A stretch of 64,000 nucleotides of DNA from the NCBI RefSeq assembly GCF_014643175.1, contig NZ_BMJH01000001.1, positions 930,001 through 994,000 of the forward strand. The letters run 5' to 3'. Position numbers and translations under genes: made by a program. Positions 47,045 to 59,716 of this stretch are shown here, piece after piece. This stretch comes from Hoyosella rhizosphaerae. GTDB lineage: Bacteria; Actinomycetota; Actinomycetes; Mycobacteriales; Mycobacteriaceae. Positions within the stretch are counted from its first letter, which is position 1, and every line of letters begins with the position of its first letter. The notes beneath the pieces were generated by a model that searched no databases, was not told the DNA's origin, and worked only from the letters and a program-made list of their open reading frames with translations.

Positions 47045-49027
47045 TTATTCCACTGCAGCCGACTCTGGGGTGACCTGGGGCGAAGAAACTTGATGTAATG
47101 ATTCATATATCGCCTGGGCGGTGTGCGCCCCGATCCCTGGAACCTCAACAATTTCCTCAACTGTTGCCGATTTTAGGTTTGCCACTGAACCGAAATGAGT
47201 TACCAGCGCTGTCTTACGCACTTGTCCTAGGCCCGGAATGGAGTCAAGCACCGATGCCGTCATGCGCCGCGACCGTTTGCTGCGGTGGTACGTGATCGCG
47301 AACCGGTGTGCCTCATCCCGCACTCTTTGCAGCAGAAACAGTGCGTCACTACTGCGCGACAGGATCGCTGGGTACGGATCGTTTGGCAGCCACACTTCTT
47401 CGAGTCGTTTCGCCAACCCGATGACGGACACATCGGTGATACCTAATTCGTCGAGCACTGCCGCGGCGGCGTTGACCTGCGGCGCACCTCCGTCGACGAT
47501 GAAGACGTTCGGTGGATACGCAAACCGCTTAGGCCTTCCGGTCTCCGGATCTAGACCTGGCGTATTTTCAAGGGGCACATCCAGAGGCAACGCATCAGCC
47601 TTGTGTCGCATGAAGCGACGCCTCGTCACCTCCGCGATGCTGCCGACGTCATCTGAACGCCCGTCTCCTGCCGCTTCCTTGATGGAGTAGTGCCTGTAGT
47701 CGGACTTTTTCGGTAACCCGTCCTCAAACACGACGAGTGAACCGACTACATCGGTGCCTTGAACATGGCTGATGTCGACGCATTCGATGCGCAGTGGTGC
47801 AGTGTCGAGTTCGAGGGTTTCCTGCAGTTCCTGCAACGCCGCCGACCTCGCTGTAAGGTCGCCCGCACGCTTCATCTTGTGTTGCGCGAGGGCCTCCACA
47901 GCGTTGCGGTGCACCGTCTCCGCGAGGGTCTTTTTGTCACCACGTTGCGGAACTCGAACACGAACATTCGAGCCCTTCTTTTCGCTCAGCCAAAGTTCCA
48001 CCAAGTCGACGTCCTGAGGTAGTTCAGGAACGAGAATCAACCTCGGAATTGGGCTGCTCCCACCCGGTGATTCTTCGTTGCTGTCAGCCTGTTGTTCGCC
48101 GTAGAACTGAGTGAGGAACTCCTCAACAATGTCGGACCGATTTGGCTCCCCAATGCGTTCGTTTACCCAGCCGCGTTGGCCACGAACACGCCCCCCTCGA
48201 ACATGGAATACCTGCACCGCTACTTCGAGTTCGTCGTGTGCAAACGCGACTACGTCCGCGTCCGTACCATCACCGAACACGACGGATTGTTTCTCCAGGG
48301 CAGTGCGCAGTGCACCGATATCGTCGCGGAGGCGCGCGGCACGTTCGAAATCGAGCGACTCCGACGCAGTCGCCATCTGCTTCTCAAGATCCCGGACAAG
48401 TCGATCCGTCTTTCCTGCGAGGAAATCACAAAAATCGTTCACGATCTGGCGGTGTTCGTCCACCGTGACAGCGCCCGTGCACGGCGCTGAACACTTGTCG
48501 ATGTACCCAAGCAAACACGGACGCCCCAATTGTTGATGACGCCGAAGGACCCCCGCCGAACATGTTCTCGCCGGGAAGACCCGCAACAACAGATCAAGTG
48601 TTTCCCTGATCGCCCACGCGTGCGAATACGGACCGAAGTACCGCACACCTTTGCGGCGTGGACCGCGGTAGACGAAAAGCCGCGGTATCTCCTCCCCCAT
48701 TGTCACAGCGAGAACTGGGTAGGACTTGTCGTCCTTGTACCGGACATTGAACGGCGGGTCGAACTCTTTGATCCAGTTGTATTCGAGCTGCAGCGCCTCA
48801 ACCTCGGTTGACACAACAGTCCACTCGACTCCGGCAGCAGACGTAACCATGTTGCGGGTACGGGGCTGCAACCCGGCAAGGTCGGCAAAATACGAATTCA
48901 ATCGGCTGCGTAGGCTTTTCGCCTTACCTACATACAGCACCCGACCGTTGCTGTCGCGGAATCGGTAAACACCTGGTTCAACGGGGATTGAACCAGGTGC
49001 CGGTCGATACGTTGAGGGATCTGCCAC
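47045..49027 (-). CDS. uvrC: Excinuclease ABC subunit C
   Basis: A 660-residue nucleotide-excision nuclease. Domains in order: GIY-YIG nuclease (about 16-95; [20 protein letters not shown]), a Cys-rich patch, UVR motif near 205-240 ([21 protein letters not shown], split here by the helix turn), RNase H-like 5' nuclease ([33 protein letters not shown]), and tandem HhH at the C terminus ([24 protein letters not shown]). It lies between the PH-domain gene and rapZ with short gaps. Confidence 0.96.
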   Translation of the reverse strand: MADPSTYRPAPGSIPVEPGVYRFRDSNGRVLYVGKAKSLRSRLNSYFADLAGLQPRTRNMVTSAAGVEWTVVSTEVEALQLEYNWIKEFDPPFNVRYKDDKSYPVLAVTMGEEIPRLFVYRGPRRKGVRYFGPYSHAWAIRETLDLLLRVFPARTCSAGVLRRHQQLGRPCLLGYIDKCSAPCTGAVTVDEHRQIVNDFCDFLAGKTDRLVRDLEKQMATASESLDFERAARLRDDIGALRTALEKQSVVFGDGTDADVVAFAHDELEVAVQVFHVRGGRVRGQRGWVNERIGEPNRSDIVEEFLTQFYGEQQADSNEESPGGSSPIPRLILVPELPQDVDLVELWLSEKKGSNVRVRVPQRGDKKTLAETVHRNAVEALAQHKMKRAGDLTARSAALQELQETLELDTAPLRIECVDISHVQGTDVVGSLVVFEDGLPKKSDYRHYSIKEAAGDGRSDDVGSIAEVTRRRFMRHKADALPLDVPLENTPGLDPETGRPKRFAYPPNVFIVDGGAPQVNAAAAVLDELGITDVSVIGLAKRLEEVWLPNDPYPAILSRSSDALFLLQRVRDEAHRFAITYHRSKRSRRMTASVLDSIPGLGQVRKTALVTHFGSVANLKSATVEEIVEVPGIGAHTAQAIYESLHQVSSPQVTPESAAVE

Positions 49028-49056
49028 CAGACCAGACTAGTGCCCCAGACGAGTGC

Positions 49057-51304
<2,248 letters not shown>

Positions 51305-51306
51305 AG

Positions 51307-51981
51307 TTACTGCTCCTCGGCCCCGTTGCCGGCGGCATTCGGTTTGTCGGCCGCACGCGGCCCTTCATTAGTAAATGACACTAACCGTTCGACGTACTTG
51401 GCAATAACATCAACTTCCAAGTTCACAACAGTCCCAATAGGGCTGCGGCCAAGAATCGTTAGGTTCAGTGTCGTTGGTATTAGAGAAACTTCAAAATACC
51501 CGCCACGTTCGTCGCGCCCCACCGCCGACACCGTCAGCGACACACCGTCGACCGTGATGGACCCCTTTTCGACCACATACCGCTCAATCGAGTCAGGGAG
51601 CGACACTCTCACGACTTCCCAGTTTTCGAGCGCGGTACGCGAAACAATCGCACCAGTGCCGTCAACGTGGCCCTGGACTATGTGGCCGCCTAGCCTAGTT
51701 CCTATCGCCATAGCGCGCTCAAGGTTGACTGGGCTGCCCTGCCCCAGGTTACCGAGACTTGTCCGGTCCAGCGTTTCGCCCATGACGTCCGCGGTGAAGG
51801 AGCCATCTTCAAGTGTGTCCACGACGGTAAGGCACACTCCGTTCACGGAAATAGAATCGCCGTGCTTAGCATCCGACGTGACGAGTGGTCCACGGACCGT
51901 TAGGCGCGAAAAACCGGACTCTGAGTCGACTGAATCAACTGCGACGACAACGCCACATTCTTCGACGATCCCTGTGAACAC
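51307..51981 (-). CDS. ribE: Riboflavin synthase alpha subunit
   Basis: A 224-residue enzyme dismutating two lumazines to riboflavin. The start [13 protein letters not shown] and two lumazine-binding repeats ([14 protein letters not shown] near 53-66 and [15 protein letters not shown] near 147-161) are clear. A Glu/Ala-rich tail follows. It lies 30 bp after ribD, whereas M. tuberculosis has the P55-LprG genes in between. Confidence 0.95.
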   Translation of the reverse strand: MFTGIVEECGVVVAVDSVDSESGFSRLTVRGPLVTSDAKHGDSISVNGVCLTVVDTLEDGSFTADVMGETLDRTSLGNLGQGSPVNLERAMAIGTRLGGHIVQGHVDGTGAIVSRTALENWEVVRVSLPDSIERYVVEKGSITVDGVSLTVSAVGRDERGGYFEVSLIPTTLNLTILGRSPIGTVVNLEVDVIAKYVERLVSFTNEGPRAADKPNAAGNGAEEQ

Positions 51982-52011
51982 TCAAGCTCCCCTCAATGGT
52001 TCAACACCACG

Positions 52012-53013
52012 TTATCGCGGTACCAGACTGATAAGCACATCGTCGCCAAGCAAACTGACGCTCTCACAGTGAAACCGTTTTGCGTCCGCGATATTTCCTA
52101 CCCCCGCATCGACCACTGCGGAAGTTCCAGATCCGAGGATCACCGGCGCGACATAAGCAGTAATGCGGTCGACCATTCCGGCCTTGAAGAAAGCCCCCGC
52201 TAAGTGCGGTCCACCCTCAACAACCACGTCGACATGGTCCTTGAGAGCCTCCACGACATCGTCGATATTGCGGGATCGGACAAAAACTGTCGGCGCTGCG
52301 TCATCACACACGCGCGCCTCCGGTGGAATCGGCCGAGTACCCACGACTACACGCACCGGTTGATGGTCAGTCAAACTGCCATCCGGGTTGCGCGCCGTCA
52401 ACCAGGGGTTATCAGCCAAGACCGTGCCGGTTCCCACGACGATGGCGTCAATTTTGGAACGCTCCGCGCGGTCACGCGCACGGGACTGATCGCCGGAAAT
52501 CCACTGGCTCGACCCATCCGCCGCCGCAGATCGACCGTCCAAGCTCGCAGCGTACTTATATGTGAAGTGGGGGCGTCCGGTCCGCTGCCTGTGCAACCAG
52601 GCCCGCAAGGGGCCTTGGGTTACCGGGGTTGCATCGTGCCAGGTTGTCACCGCTACCCCGGCCCGAGCCAAAGTGCGTGCACCACCGGCGGCATACGACA
52701 CGGGGTCGGCCACCGCGTAGTGCACCTGTGCAATGCCAGCGTCAATGATTGCTTGGCTACACGGCGGAGTGCGACCAAAGTGATCACATGGCTCCAGCGT
52801 CACGATGATCGAACCGCCATAAGCTCGCTCACCAGCATCGCGCAGTGCCATGACCTCAGCGTGCGGACCTCCGGGCGGTTGCGTCGCTCCCACACCCACA
52901 ACGGCACCCGCCACATCAAGCACCACCGCCCCAACCGGGGGGTTTGGGCTTGTGCTCCCACGCACCTTGTCTGACTCGTCGACAGCGCGCCGCATAGCCT
53001 CCTGCAGATGCAC
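52012..53013 (-). CDS. ribD: Bifunctional riboflavin deaminase/reductase
   Basis: About 333 residues. The N-terminal zinc deaminase domain shows PHAEVMALRDAG and EPCDHFGRTPPCSQAI (His and two Cys ligands). The C-terminal reductase domain begins near YKYAASLDGRSAAADGSSQW and contains VVEGGPHLAGAF. GTG 53013 is chosen because GAGG lies seven bases before it; ATG 53019 is the close alternative, and the frame is open to 53070 inside rpe. It follows rpe by 16 bp. Confidence 0.93.
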   Translation of the reverse strand: MHLQEAMRRAVDESDKVRGSTSPNPPVGAVVLDVAGAVVGVGATQPPGGPHAEVMALRDAGERAYGGSIIVTLEPCDHFGRTPPCSQAIIDAGIAQVHYAVADPVSYAAGGARTLARAGVAVTTWHDATPVTQGPLRAWLHRQRTGRPHFTYKYAASLDGRSAAADGSSQWISGDQSRARDRAERSKIDAIVVGTGTVLADNPWLTARNPDGSLTDHQPVRVVVGTRPIPPEARVCDDAAPTVFVRSRNIDDVVEALKDHVDVVVEGGPHLAGAFFKAGMVDRITAYVAPVILGSGTSAVVDAGVGNIADAKRFHCESVSLLGDDVLISLVPR

Positions 53014-53029
53014 GCCCATACCTCGGCCG

Positions 53030-53719
53030 CTACTTGGTGAAGTGAGGAGCCGACGCGAGTGCACGTTCACGCAATTGCGTCACCGCATCGGCTGGGCTTG
53101 GCGCTCCGTACACAGCCGAACCTGCAACAAAACAGTCCACGCCTGCAGCCGCAGCCTCATCAATGGTGTCGAGCGCAATTCCACCATCAATTTCAATCAT
53201 CAAGTCGAGTTCACCCGAGTCGACCAAGCTTCGTGCCATCCGCACTTTGTCCAGCACCTCAGGCATGAACTTTTGGCCCCCAAAGCCTGGCTCGACGCTC
53301 ATGATGAGGAGGAGATCAAATTCCTTGAGGATGGTCAGGTATGGCTCCAACGGGGTGCCCGGTTTGATGGACAGTCCAACTTTGGAACCAGCGGCTCGGA
53401 TCTCTTTCGCAACCGCGATGGGGTCTTCGGTCGCTTCAGCGTGAAAAGTGACGTTGAAAGCTCCGGCCTCAGCGTAAGGCGGCGCCCAACGCTCAGGGTT
53501 CTCGATCATCAAGTGGCAATCGAATGGCTTATCCGAATACTTCATCAAACTTTTGACGATCGGAAGGCCAAAGGAAAGGTTAGGTACAAAGTGGGCATCC
53601 ATCACATCGATGTGCAGCCAGTCTGCATTGTCCACGGCCTGCGCCTCAGCGGCGAGGTGCGCAAAGTCAGCGGACAGGATTGACGGAGCGATGATCGGTC
53701 CCGAAGGTTGAGCAGCCAT
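53030..53719 (-). CDS. rpe: Ribulose-phosphate 3-epimerase
   Basis: A 229-residue TIM barrel interconverting ribulose 5-phosphate and xylulose 5-phosphate. IAPSILSADFAHL near residues 10-22 (Ser/Asp), HIDVMDAHFVPNLSFG with metal-site His/Asp, LIMSVEPGFGGQKF and EIDGGI are present. It provides ribulose 5-phosphate to ribBA as well as to transketolase, which fits its place at the head of the riboflavin genes. Confidence 0.96.
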   Translation of the reverse strand: MAAQPSGPIIAPSILSADFAHLAAEAQAVDNADWLHIDVMDAHFVPNLSFGLPIVKSLMKYSDKPFDCHLMIENPERWAPPYAEAGAFNVTFHAEATEDPIAVAKEIRAAGSKVGLSIKPGTPLEPYLTILKEFDLLLIMSVEPGFGGQKFMPEVLDKVRMARSLVDSGELDLMIEIDGGIALDTIDEAAAAGVDCFVAGSAVYGAPSPADAVTQLRERALASAPHFTK

Positions 53720-53759
53720 AGTGCGAGTGTAAGAGGTTCAGTGTTAAAGTCCGAACCCG

Positions 53760-54140
53760 ATGATCACCGCGATTTCTTTGAGCATCACAGTGCTTGCCCT
53801 CATCGCCGCACTGTGGTCATTTATCAAGCTTGTCGCCGACCGACCGGTAAATGTAAGCCGTGTCAGCGATAAAGCACTACTTGGCGTGCTTGCATTGGTC
53901 GAAATACTCACCGTCGTGCAATGTTTCGTCGGCCTCTTCCTTGCTTTCACAACAGACCGCGAACTGTCCACGCTGACGTTCGTGCTCTATCTCGTCGGTG
54001 TACCACTCATCATCCCCGTGGCCACATGGTGGGCAATGGGCGACCGGACCCGCGCGGGCGCGGGTGTCCTCACTGTGGGACTTATCTCAGTACCTGTCAT
54101 GGTTTTACGAATGCATGAACTATGGGGAGCCGGACTGTGA
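53760..54140 (+). CDS. Small four-helix membrane protein
   Basis: A 126-residue protein with four hydrophobic helices (about 3-26, 40-62, 72-91, 99-116) and little else. No recognised motif. It starts 40 bp from the divergent rpe, and the next gene overlaps its stop as GTGA. Together the two may form a membrane complex. I recall similar proteins at this place in other Mycobacteriales but no function. Confidence 0.68.
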   Translation: MITAISLSITVLALIAALWSFIKLVADRPVNVSRVSDKALLGVLALVEILTVVQCFVGLFLAFTTDRELSTLTFVLYLVGVPLIIPVATWWAMGDRTRAGAGVLTVGLISVPVMVLRMHELWGAGL

Positions 54141-54589
54141 CGAACGAAACGACGACTCCTCAACTATCTACCCTGCAGGAACGCACCCGCACCGGAACTG
54201 GGCGCATCCTCATCGCCGTTTATGCGGTCTTCAGCCTCGCTGCAGCGGCACGGTCGTTTGTCCAGATCGTCGATCGATTCGAAGTCGCACCGGTTGCATT
54301 CATCTTGAGCGCAGTCGCCGCAGCGTTTTATATCCTCGCCACCTTCACACTCGCTCGCGCGAGCACGGTATCGCGGAAACTTGCTACGTGGTCATGCATC
54401 ATCGAGTTCGCGGGTGTCATCACAGTGGGCACCATTAGCGTGATAGTGCCGGAATGGTTCCCAGAAGCGACCGTGTGGTCCAACTTCGGGCAAGGCTATC
54501 TGTTCATACCGCTCGTGCTGCCCATCGTCGGATTGTGGTGGCTACACCACACGGCGCGTCTTGATGCTGCTGCCGGGTCGTCACACTAG
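54137..54589 (+). CDS. Small four-helix membrane protein, coupled to the preceding gene
   Basis: A 150-residue protein with a 20-residue polar N terminus and four hydrophobic helices. GTG 54137 overlaps the upstream stop (GTGA), so it is chosen over the frame start at 54122. It is similar in size and topology to its partner, but I see no clear sequence similarity between the two. It ends overlapping the last bases of the convergent amidase gene. Function unknown. Confidence 0.67.
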   Translation: MTNETTTPQLSTLQERTRTGTGRILIAVYAVFSLAAAARSFVQIVDRFEVAPVAFILSAVAAAFYILATFTLARASTVSRKLATWSCIIEFAGVITVGTISVIVPEWFPEATVWSNFGQGYLFIPLVLPIVGLWWLHHTARLDAAAGSSH

Positions 54590-56031
54590 TTCGCGTTGAT
54601 ACGGCGCCACGGATGCGCTTGCTCTAGCTCGAACGCCAATTCAAGCAGCGTGCGCTCGTCACCGTGCTGAGCAGAAAAATGCACCCCGATTGGCAAACCT
54701 TCGTCAGTGACCCCGCAGGGCAACGACAATCCTGGGTTTCCGGCCGCGTTGTTGACTGGGGTGAAGGCCACGTAGTTGGTGAGCCGCTCAAGCAACTCCT
54801 CAAAAGGGTGACGTGGGGACAAGTACCCAATGGGTGGCGTCGTGTGGCTCACCACAGGGCTCACGATCACGTCCCACTGCTCAAAGCTTCTTCGCACGTC
54901 CTCAACGGACTTACGTAACCGATATAGCGCCGCAGGTGTTTGATGCACCTGTTTCCAGTAGTGCTGCGCCAAACCCAGCGTCAACGAGTCGAGATGTTCG
55001 CGGTTGAAGTCGCGGCCATGAATCCACCGTCCTGGCGCGGTGATGATCACTGAAAGCATGCCCCAGTAGTGCAAAAACGCCCGCGCAAAGTCTTCACCAA
55101 CGGGCAGTTGTGCCTCCCCCACATGATGACCAAGGTCAGTGAGGGTACGCGCGGTACCGTCAACCGCACGCAAAGTTGGAGCGTCGACCACCTGGCCCAA
55201 AACCGAATCGCGAATAACCCCGACCCGCAGCCGCCTCTTCGACGGGCCACGCACCGCGCCGATAGAAAGCAACTTCGGATTCCGGTACACAAGTTCTGCT
55301 TGCTCGTAGAACATCGCTACGTCGCGAACGCTCCGGGCAAGTACTCCATCGCTGATAATCCGCACAGGCAAAGCATCTTGAATGAACTCGGTACGCACCC
55401 GTCCACGAGTCGGTTTGAGGCCCACTAACCCGCACGCCGCCGCAGGAATTCGAATCGACCCGCCACCATCGTTCGCATGCGCAATCGGTACCGCACCGCT
55501 AGCGACCAAGGCCGCCGCCCCACCTGAGGACGCCCCAGCTGAAAACTCGGTATGCCACGGATTACGCGTCGGTTCAGCGTTCGAGAACTCCGTCGAGGCA
55601 TTAAACCCGAATTCGGGTAGTCGCGATTTTCCTAATACCGCGAAACCGAGATCGAGAAATTGTTCAACAAATCGATCGCTTCGGGGCGCAGGCGTTGGTG
55701 AGAACGCAGTCGAACCTCTGGTGGTCGGTAGCCCCTTGACGTTGACATTGTCTTTAAAGAAAGTTGGCACTCCGGCAAAAGCGGACTCCCCCAACGCGGT
55801 TGTCGACACATTTCTTGCCCGATCAAAATCAGCGAATTGCACCGCGTTGAGAACTGGTTCTATTCGCTCCGTTCGCGATATTGCAGCGTCAATAGCCTCA
55901 CGTACAGATATGTCTTTCCGCCGAATGCTCTCGGCGACACCCACAGCATCAAGATCACCGAGAGCATCGTCGGAGAACACGTGTGCGGATTGGAGCGGAC
56001 GTGGCGGCAACGAATCGGGCAGGCCCTTCAT
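54586..56031 (-). CDS. Amidase-signature family hydrolase
   Basis: A 481-residue hydrolase of the amidase signature family. The Ser-cisSer-Lys triad is readable as Lys93 (FFKDN), Ser168 (GASSGG) and Ser192 (GGGSIRIPA). Substrate unknown; family members cleave amides or act in Glu-tRNA amidation, but no gatB/gatC neighbours are present. ATG 56031 is preferred over an open frame to 56064. It lies between rpe and rsmB, which are adjacent in M. tuberculosis. Confidence 0.85.
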   Translation of the reverse strand: MKGLPDSLPPRPLQSAHVFSDDALGDLDAVGVAESIRRKDISVREAIDAAISRTERIEPVLNAVQFADFDRARNVSTTALGESAFAGVPTFFKDNVNVKGLPTTRGSTAFSPTPAPRSDRFVEQFLDLGFAVLGKSRLPEFGFNASTEFSNAEPTRNPWHTEFSAGASSGGAAALVASGAVPIAHANDGGGSIRIPAAACGLVGLKPTRGRVRTEFIQDALPVRIISDGVLARSVRDVAMFYEQAELVYRNPKLLSIGAVRGPSKRRLRVGVIRDSVLGQVVDAPTLRAVDGTARTLTDLGHHVGEAQLPVGEDFARAFLHYWGMLSVIITAPGRWIHGRDFNREHLDSLTLGLAQHYWKQVHQTPAALYRLRKSVEDVRRSFEQWDVIVSPVVSHTTPPIGYLSPRHPFEELLERLTNYVAFTPVNNAAGNPGLSLPCGVTDEGLPIGVHFSAQHGDERTLLELAFELEQAHPWRRINAN

Positions 56032-56105
56032 CGTTTCGATGCTACCCGCGCCCCGCTGCCGCACACTTGTAGCTGTATGTAATCCCCGTCATTCCGGGTT
56101 GGGTG

Positions 56106-57641
56106 TCATTCCGGCTTGCGTAAAACGGCTACAAACATCGCGTCGGTGCCGTGTCGGTGCGGCCACAATTGCACAAACGCCCCGTCCGGCCCAGTCGCGC
56201 AGCGCGGCACTTCAGGAAGCAACTCGGGGCACGACAAAACCTCAACCGAATGTTTACGGATAACTGGGCCCACCACACCAACAGTTTCAGCGATGTGTGG
56301 CGAACAAGTGGAGTACACCACCACTCCGCCTGGGCGCACCAACTTCAACGCTGACTCAAGTAATTCACGCTGCAGTTTCGTCAACGCCGAAACGTCGCTA
56401 GGTTGCTTACGCCACCGAGCTTCGGGACGACGACGAAGCGCTCCCAGACCAGTGCAGGGTGCATCAACGAGGACACGATCGTATCCGCCGCTAAGGCCGG
56501 GATCGCGCCCGTCTGCCTCAAGGACAGTCACGGGTAGCCCCTCAGTAGAGGTGCGGACCAACTTAACGCGGTGAGGAGCCAATTCAACGGCGTCGAGGTG
56601 TGCCCCGTCGATCCGCGCTATCGCGCCCATCATTGCGGCTTTTCCGCCTGGGCCTGAGCACAAGTCGAGCCACCGCCCCGTGTCTTCGCCGACAACGGGT
56701 GCGCGCAGCGTCGCAAGCGCAACGAGTTGGCTGCCTTCGTCCTGCACAGTCGCGAGACCGTCACGAACCGGTTCCAGCGAACCGGGGTCACCACCGTCGA
56801 GGTACACCGCATACGGCGAGAACTTTCCTTCCTCGCCGCCTATGCTCAACGCCAGTTCCTCAGCTGTGATGTCACCTGGACGAGCAGCTAAATGCACAAC
56901 CGGTCGGGTGTCATCAGCGGCCAGGGCAGCGTCTAGTTCAGTTGCATCAGCACCAAGGGCATCGACAAACGATTGCGCTATCCAACGCGGATGAGCGTGC
57001 GTGAACGCCAGCCTCCCGACGGGGTCCTTGGGTGCTAGCTCCGCCACCCATTGTTCCTCCGTTTTTTCTGACACCCTCCGCAGCACCGCGTTGACAAAGC
57101 CTGTCACTCGCTCGCCCGCAGATTCCCGCGCCATTGCCACAGCCGTACTAACAGCAGCATGGGGCGCGACTCGCGTCCGCAGAAGCTGGTAAGCGGCGAG
57201 ACGCAAAACATCAATAACCTGGCCGTCCATTTCCTCAACTGGACGCCCTGCTCCGGCTGCAATTATCGCGTCGAGAAGTCCCTGCGCTCGGCATGCCCCG
57301 TAGGCAAGTTCGGTGGCGAAGGCTGCGTCGCGGCCCGACAGCTTTCGTTCCCTCAGTAGCGACGGGAGAATCAAGTTTGCATACGAATCACGGCCACGGA
57401 CGGCCCGCAAGACATCTCGGGCGACCATTCGCGGCGCGTCGACGGTGCTTGGTGCAGGAGTCTCGCGTCGGGTGGGTCCACGACGAGGTGAATCACGATG
57501 CGGCACTTTCGGACCGGGGCGACTGCCGGCACCACTGTTTCGGCGGTTGGTGCCACCCTGGTTCTTGCCACCCTGGTTCTTGCCGCCCTGGTTCTTTCCG
57601 CGATGTGGTTGGTCCCCGGGACCCGAACCTGTTGCACTCAC
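56106..57641 (-). CDS. rsmB: 16S rRNA m5C methyltransferase RsmB/Fmu
   Basis: A 511-residue SAM-dependent methyltransferase for 16S rRNA (C967). The N-terminal NusB-like domain covers about 75-210, and the catalytic domain has [18 protein letters not shown] (SAM), [18 protein letters not shown] (catalytic Cys) and VVYSTCSPH (second Cys). The first 50 residues are low-complexity with GGKNQ repeated, coded by 15-bp units, and rich in Arg/Pro. GTG 57641 overlaps the fmt stop (GTGA), so translation is coupled. Confidence 0.94.
   Translation of the reverse strand: MSATGSGPGDQPHRGKNQGGKNQGGKNQGGTNRRNSGAGSRPGPKVPHRDSPRRGPTRRETPAPSTVDAPRMVARDVLRAVRGRDSYANLILPSLLRERKLSGRDAAFATELAYGACRAQGLLDAIIAAGAGRPVEEMDGQVIDVLRLAAYQLLRTRVAPHAAVSTAVAMARESAGERVTGFVNAVLRRVSEKTEEQWVAELAPKDPVGRLAFTHAHPRWIAQSFVDALGADATELDAALAADDTRPVVHLAARPGDITAEELALSIGGEEGKFSPYAVYLDGGDPGSLEPVRDGLATVQDEGSQLVALATLRAPVVGEDTGRWLDLCSGPGGKAAMMGAIARIDGAHLDAVELAPHRVKLVRTSTEGLPVTVLEADGRDPGLSGGYDRVLVDAPCTGLGALRRRPEARWRKQPSDVSALTKLQRELLESALKLVRPGGVVVYSTCSPHIAETVGVVGPVIRKHSVEVLSCPELLPEVPRCATGPDGAFVQLWPHRHGTDAMFVAVLRKPE
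57547..57591. repeat. Coding minisatellite, three 15-bp units in rsmB
   Basis: Unit ttcttgccaccctgg at 57562-57576, with near copies at 57547-57561 and 57577-57591 and a decayed fourth from 57592. The minus strand encodes [10 protein letters not shown] repeats. Confidence 0.9.
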
Positions 57642-58570
57642 TGCGCCTGCACCTCTTCACTAAGTCGGGCACCGCGAGCCCAATCTGCGGCCACCATAGT
57701 TTTCTTGCCTTGCTGTTGAACCGTCGCGACCTTGATGGGGGTTGACCCCGTGCCAACGAACACTGCCTTCTTGGTGACATGAACCTGACCAGGAGCGAGT
57801 TCGGCGTCAATGTTGTCGGCAACACCAGCGGAAGTGATCTTTAGCCTCATATCGCTGACCGTGGTCCATGCACCTGGCATGGGCGACATGGCACGGATGT
57901 GTCGATCAACGACAAATGCCGGGGCTGACCAATCCACACGCGCTGCATCGACAGAAATCTTCGGGGCGTATGACACACCGTCGCTTGTCTGCGGAACAGC
58001 GGTGAGCGTGCCGTTTTCAATTCCGTCCATTGTTCGCTCAAGCAGTAAGGCACCCGACAACGCGAGGCGGTCAAGTAGCACCCCAGCCGTGTCATCTGGC
58101 CGAACCGTCTCAGTAACGACACCAAAAACGGGCCCGGTATCGAGGCCCTCATCGATGCGAAATGTCGTGGCCCCTGTCATATCATCGCCCGCGGCGATAC
58201 TCGCCTGAACCGGCGCAGCTCCACGCCATGCAGGTAATAGCGAAAAGTGCAGATTGACCCATCCATACCTCGGAATCGCGATGACTTCTTTGGTCAGCAA
58301 TGCTCCGTACGCGACAACTGGGCAACAGTCGGGCTCAAGCGCCTGCAACGCGGCAACAAATTCGGGATCGGATGGTCGCTGTGGCGTGAGCACTGGAATG
58401 TTGTAGCTGTCCGCGAGTTGCGCAACGCTACTTCGCTGTGTGCGGCGCCCTCGACCAGCGGCTGCATCTGGCCTGGTGACCACGGCAACGACGTCGTGTT
58501 GTTCGCACTCTATAAGGCGTTGCAGCGCCGGAGCAGCTGGATCAGGAGTTCCTGCAAAGACGAGCCGCAT
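57638..58570 (-). CDS. fmt: Methionyl-tRNA formyltransferase
   Basis: A 310-residue enzyme formylating initiator Met-t[19 protein letters not shown] at the start, the catalytic [20 protein letters not shown] region (about 109-128) and the C-terminal OB domain are typical. AGGAG lies about five bases before ATG 58570, which is preferred over the frame start at 58609. Coupled to rsmB downstream, as with Rv1406-Rv1407. Confidence 0.95.
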   Translation of the reverse strand: MRLVFAGTPDPAAPALQRLIECEQHDVVAVVTRPDAAAGRGRRTQRSSVAQLADSYNIPVLTPQRPSDPEFVAALQALEPDCCPVVAYGALLTKEVIAIPRYGWVNLHFSLLPAWRGAAPVQASIAAGDDMTGATTFRIDEGLDTGPVFGVVTETVRPDDTAGVLLDRLALSGALLLERTMDGIENGTLTAVPQTSDGVSYAPKISVDAARVDWSAPAFVVDRHIRAMSPMPGAWTTVSDMRLKITSAGVADNIDAELAPGQVHVTKKAVFVGTGSTPIKVATVQQQGKKTMVAADWARGARLSEEVQAQ

Positions 58571-58669
58571 CGATCTCCTCGTGGTCGCTGGCGTTTGGGT
58601 CGTGAGCACCCATCGGTGCTTCAGACCGACACAGTCTATTGACAGAGCAGACCTCAGCGCTAACCGCGA

Positions 58670-59716
58670 CTAGCTGTTGCTCGCGATGAAAGTGTCAATT
58701 AGCCCCACGCCGGGCGGCACGAAGCGGCATTCGACCACCGGAATGTGTTCCGGATTTAGCGCGTGGAGCGTGAGTTCGAGCACCACTGGGTTGAACGACA
58801 ATTGAAAATGTCCGCTCATGTCGTATGGGCACACGGATTGTAGGGAGAAGTGCTGCGATTCACCTCGGAGGGGAATGTTGGTCACTGGTGAAATAACTTC
58901 GTCGAAGTCGGTGCTGATGGTGGTGTATCGCACGCCAGGAACCGTGTCTGTGGGCCAGTTAAGTTCGTGGAGAAACGATGAGCCCGAGATCTGTTGTATC
59001 AGCGCCGGAGCGAGAACATTCGCAGCCAACTCTTCACCGCCTGGTATGCGGAGGATCGGTGAGAATGCGTCGCTACCGTAGGTAGGTGACGCAATCCCCA
59101 CCCAGGCGTCAACTACGCTGGCTCCGCCAAGTTTGTTGACGTAATACCGGGTGACGTTGGCTCCTTGCGAAAAACCGATGAGATGTACCTTGTTAGCGCC
59201 TGTTGTGGCACGGATCCGCGTGACAGCGTCGGCAACTTCACGCGCCGATTTTCTAATGTCTTTGGTACCAAAGGTGGGGGCGTCTACACCCGTCGATGGG
59301 CTCAGGTTGATGCCTGGCTTTCCCACGCCGTAGTTCAGCGCGAAGACGCAGTATCCGCGCTTGCGTAGTTCTGGCGCGAGATAGGCGAAATCGGTGTAGG
59401 CGGTGGCATCAGTACCATGGGCGAGCAATATCGGATAGGAGCTAGTGGAAGTGCAAGCTGGATCGTTCGCCCCGTGCGGCGCGCGCCCAGGATTACTTCT
59501 ATCGAAGTGTTTGGCCTTAATCGGTGAGTTTTGCGCTGGGCCGTGAACGATCGGGATGGTAATCGAGTGTCCGTTTGCGCCTGGCTGCGTCGATGAGGTC
59601 GGCTCCGCGGTCGCCAGACTGACTTGTGCAGTGACCAGGCCAGCCGAGACAAGGCCAGCCGAACACACCGCAATCACTATGGATTTCCATGTTTTGCCCG
59701 AACTATTTCGACGCAT
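58670..59716 (-). CDS. Secreted lipase/esterase, alpha/beta hydrolase
   Basis: A 348-residue exported hydrolase of the class 2 (EstA-like) lipases. Signal peptide: basic start, hydrophobic stretch about 12-32, cleavage near ATAEP. Oxyanion region LLAHGTD, nucleophile Ser183 in GFSQG (Phe replaces the usual His of GHSxG), and likely His in MSGHFQL with Asp in TTISTDFDEVISPV. Several Cys suggest disulfides. Substrate would be lipids or esters outside the cell. It is divergent from fadA with a 483-bp gap. Confidence 0.85.
   Translation of the reverse strand: MRRNSSGKTWKSIVIAVCSAGLVSAGLVTAQVSLATAEPTSSTQPGANGHSITIPIVHGPAQNSPIKAKHFDRSNPGRAPHGANDPACTSTSSYPILLAHGTDATAYTDFAYLAPELRKRGYCVFALNYGVGKPGINLSPSTGVDAPTFGTKDIRKSAREVADAVTRIRATTGANKVHLIGFSQGANVTRYYVNKLGGASVVDAWVGIASPTYGSDAFSPILRIPGGEELAANVLAPALIQQISGSSFLHELNWPTDTVPGVRYTTISTDFDEVISPVTNIPLRGESQHFSLQSVCPYDMSGHFQLSFNPVVLELTLHALNPEHIPVVECRFVPPGVGLIDTFIASNS

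Noticed and set aside
53720-53759. FMN riboswitch upstream of the rpe-rib operon
   Set aside because: The gap between rpe and the divergent gene is 40 bp, far too short for an FMN riboswitch, and no conserved FMN-element sequence is seen; the 30-bp ribD-ribE gap is also too short.
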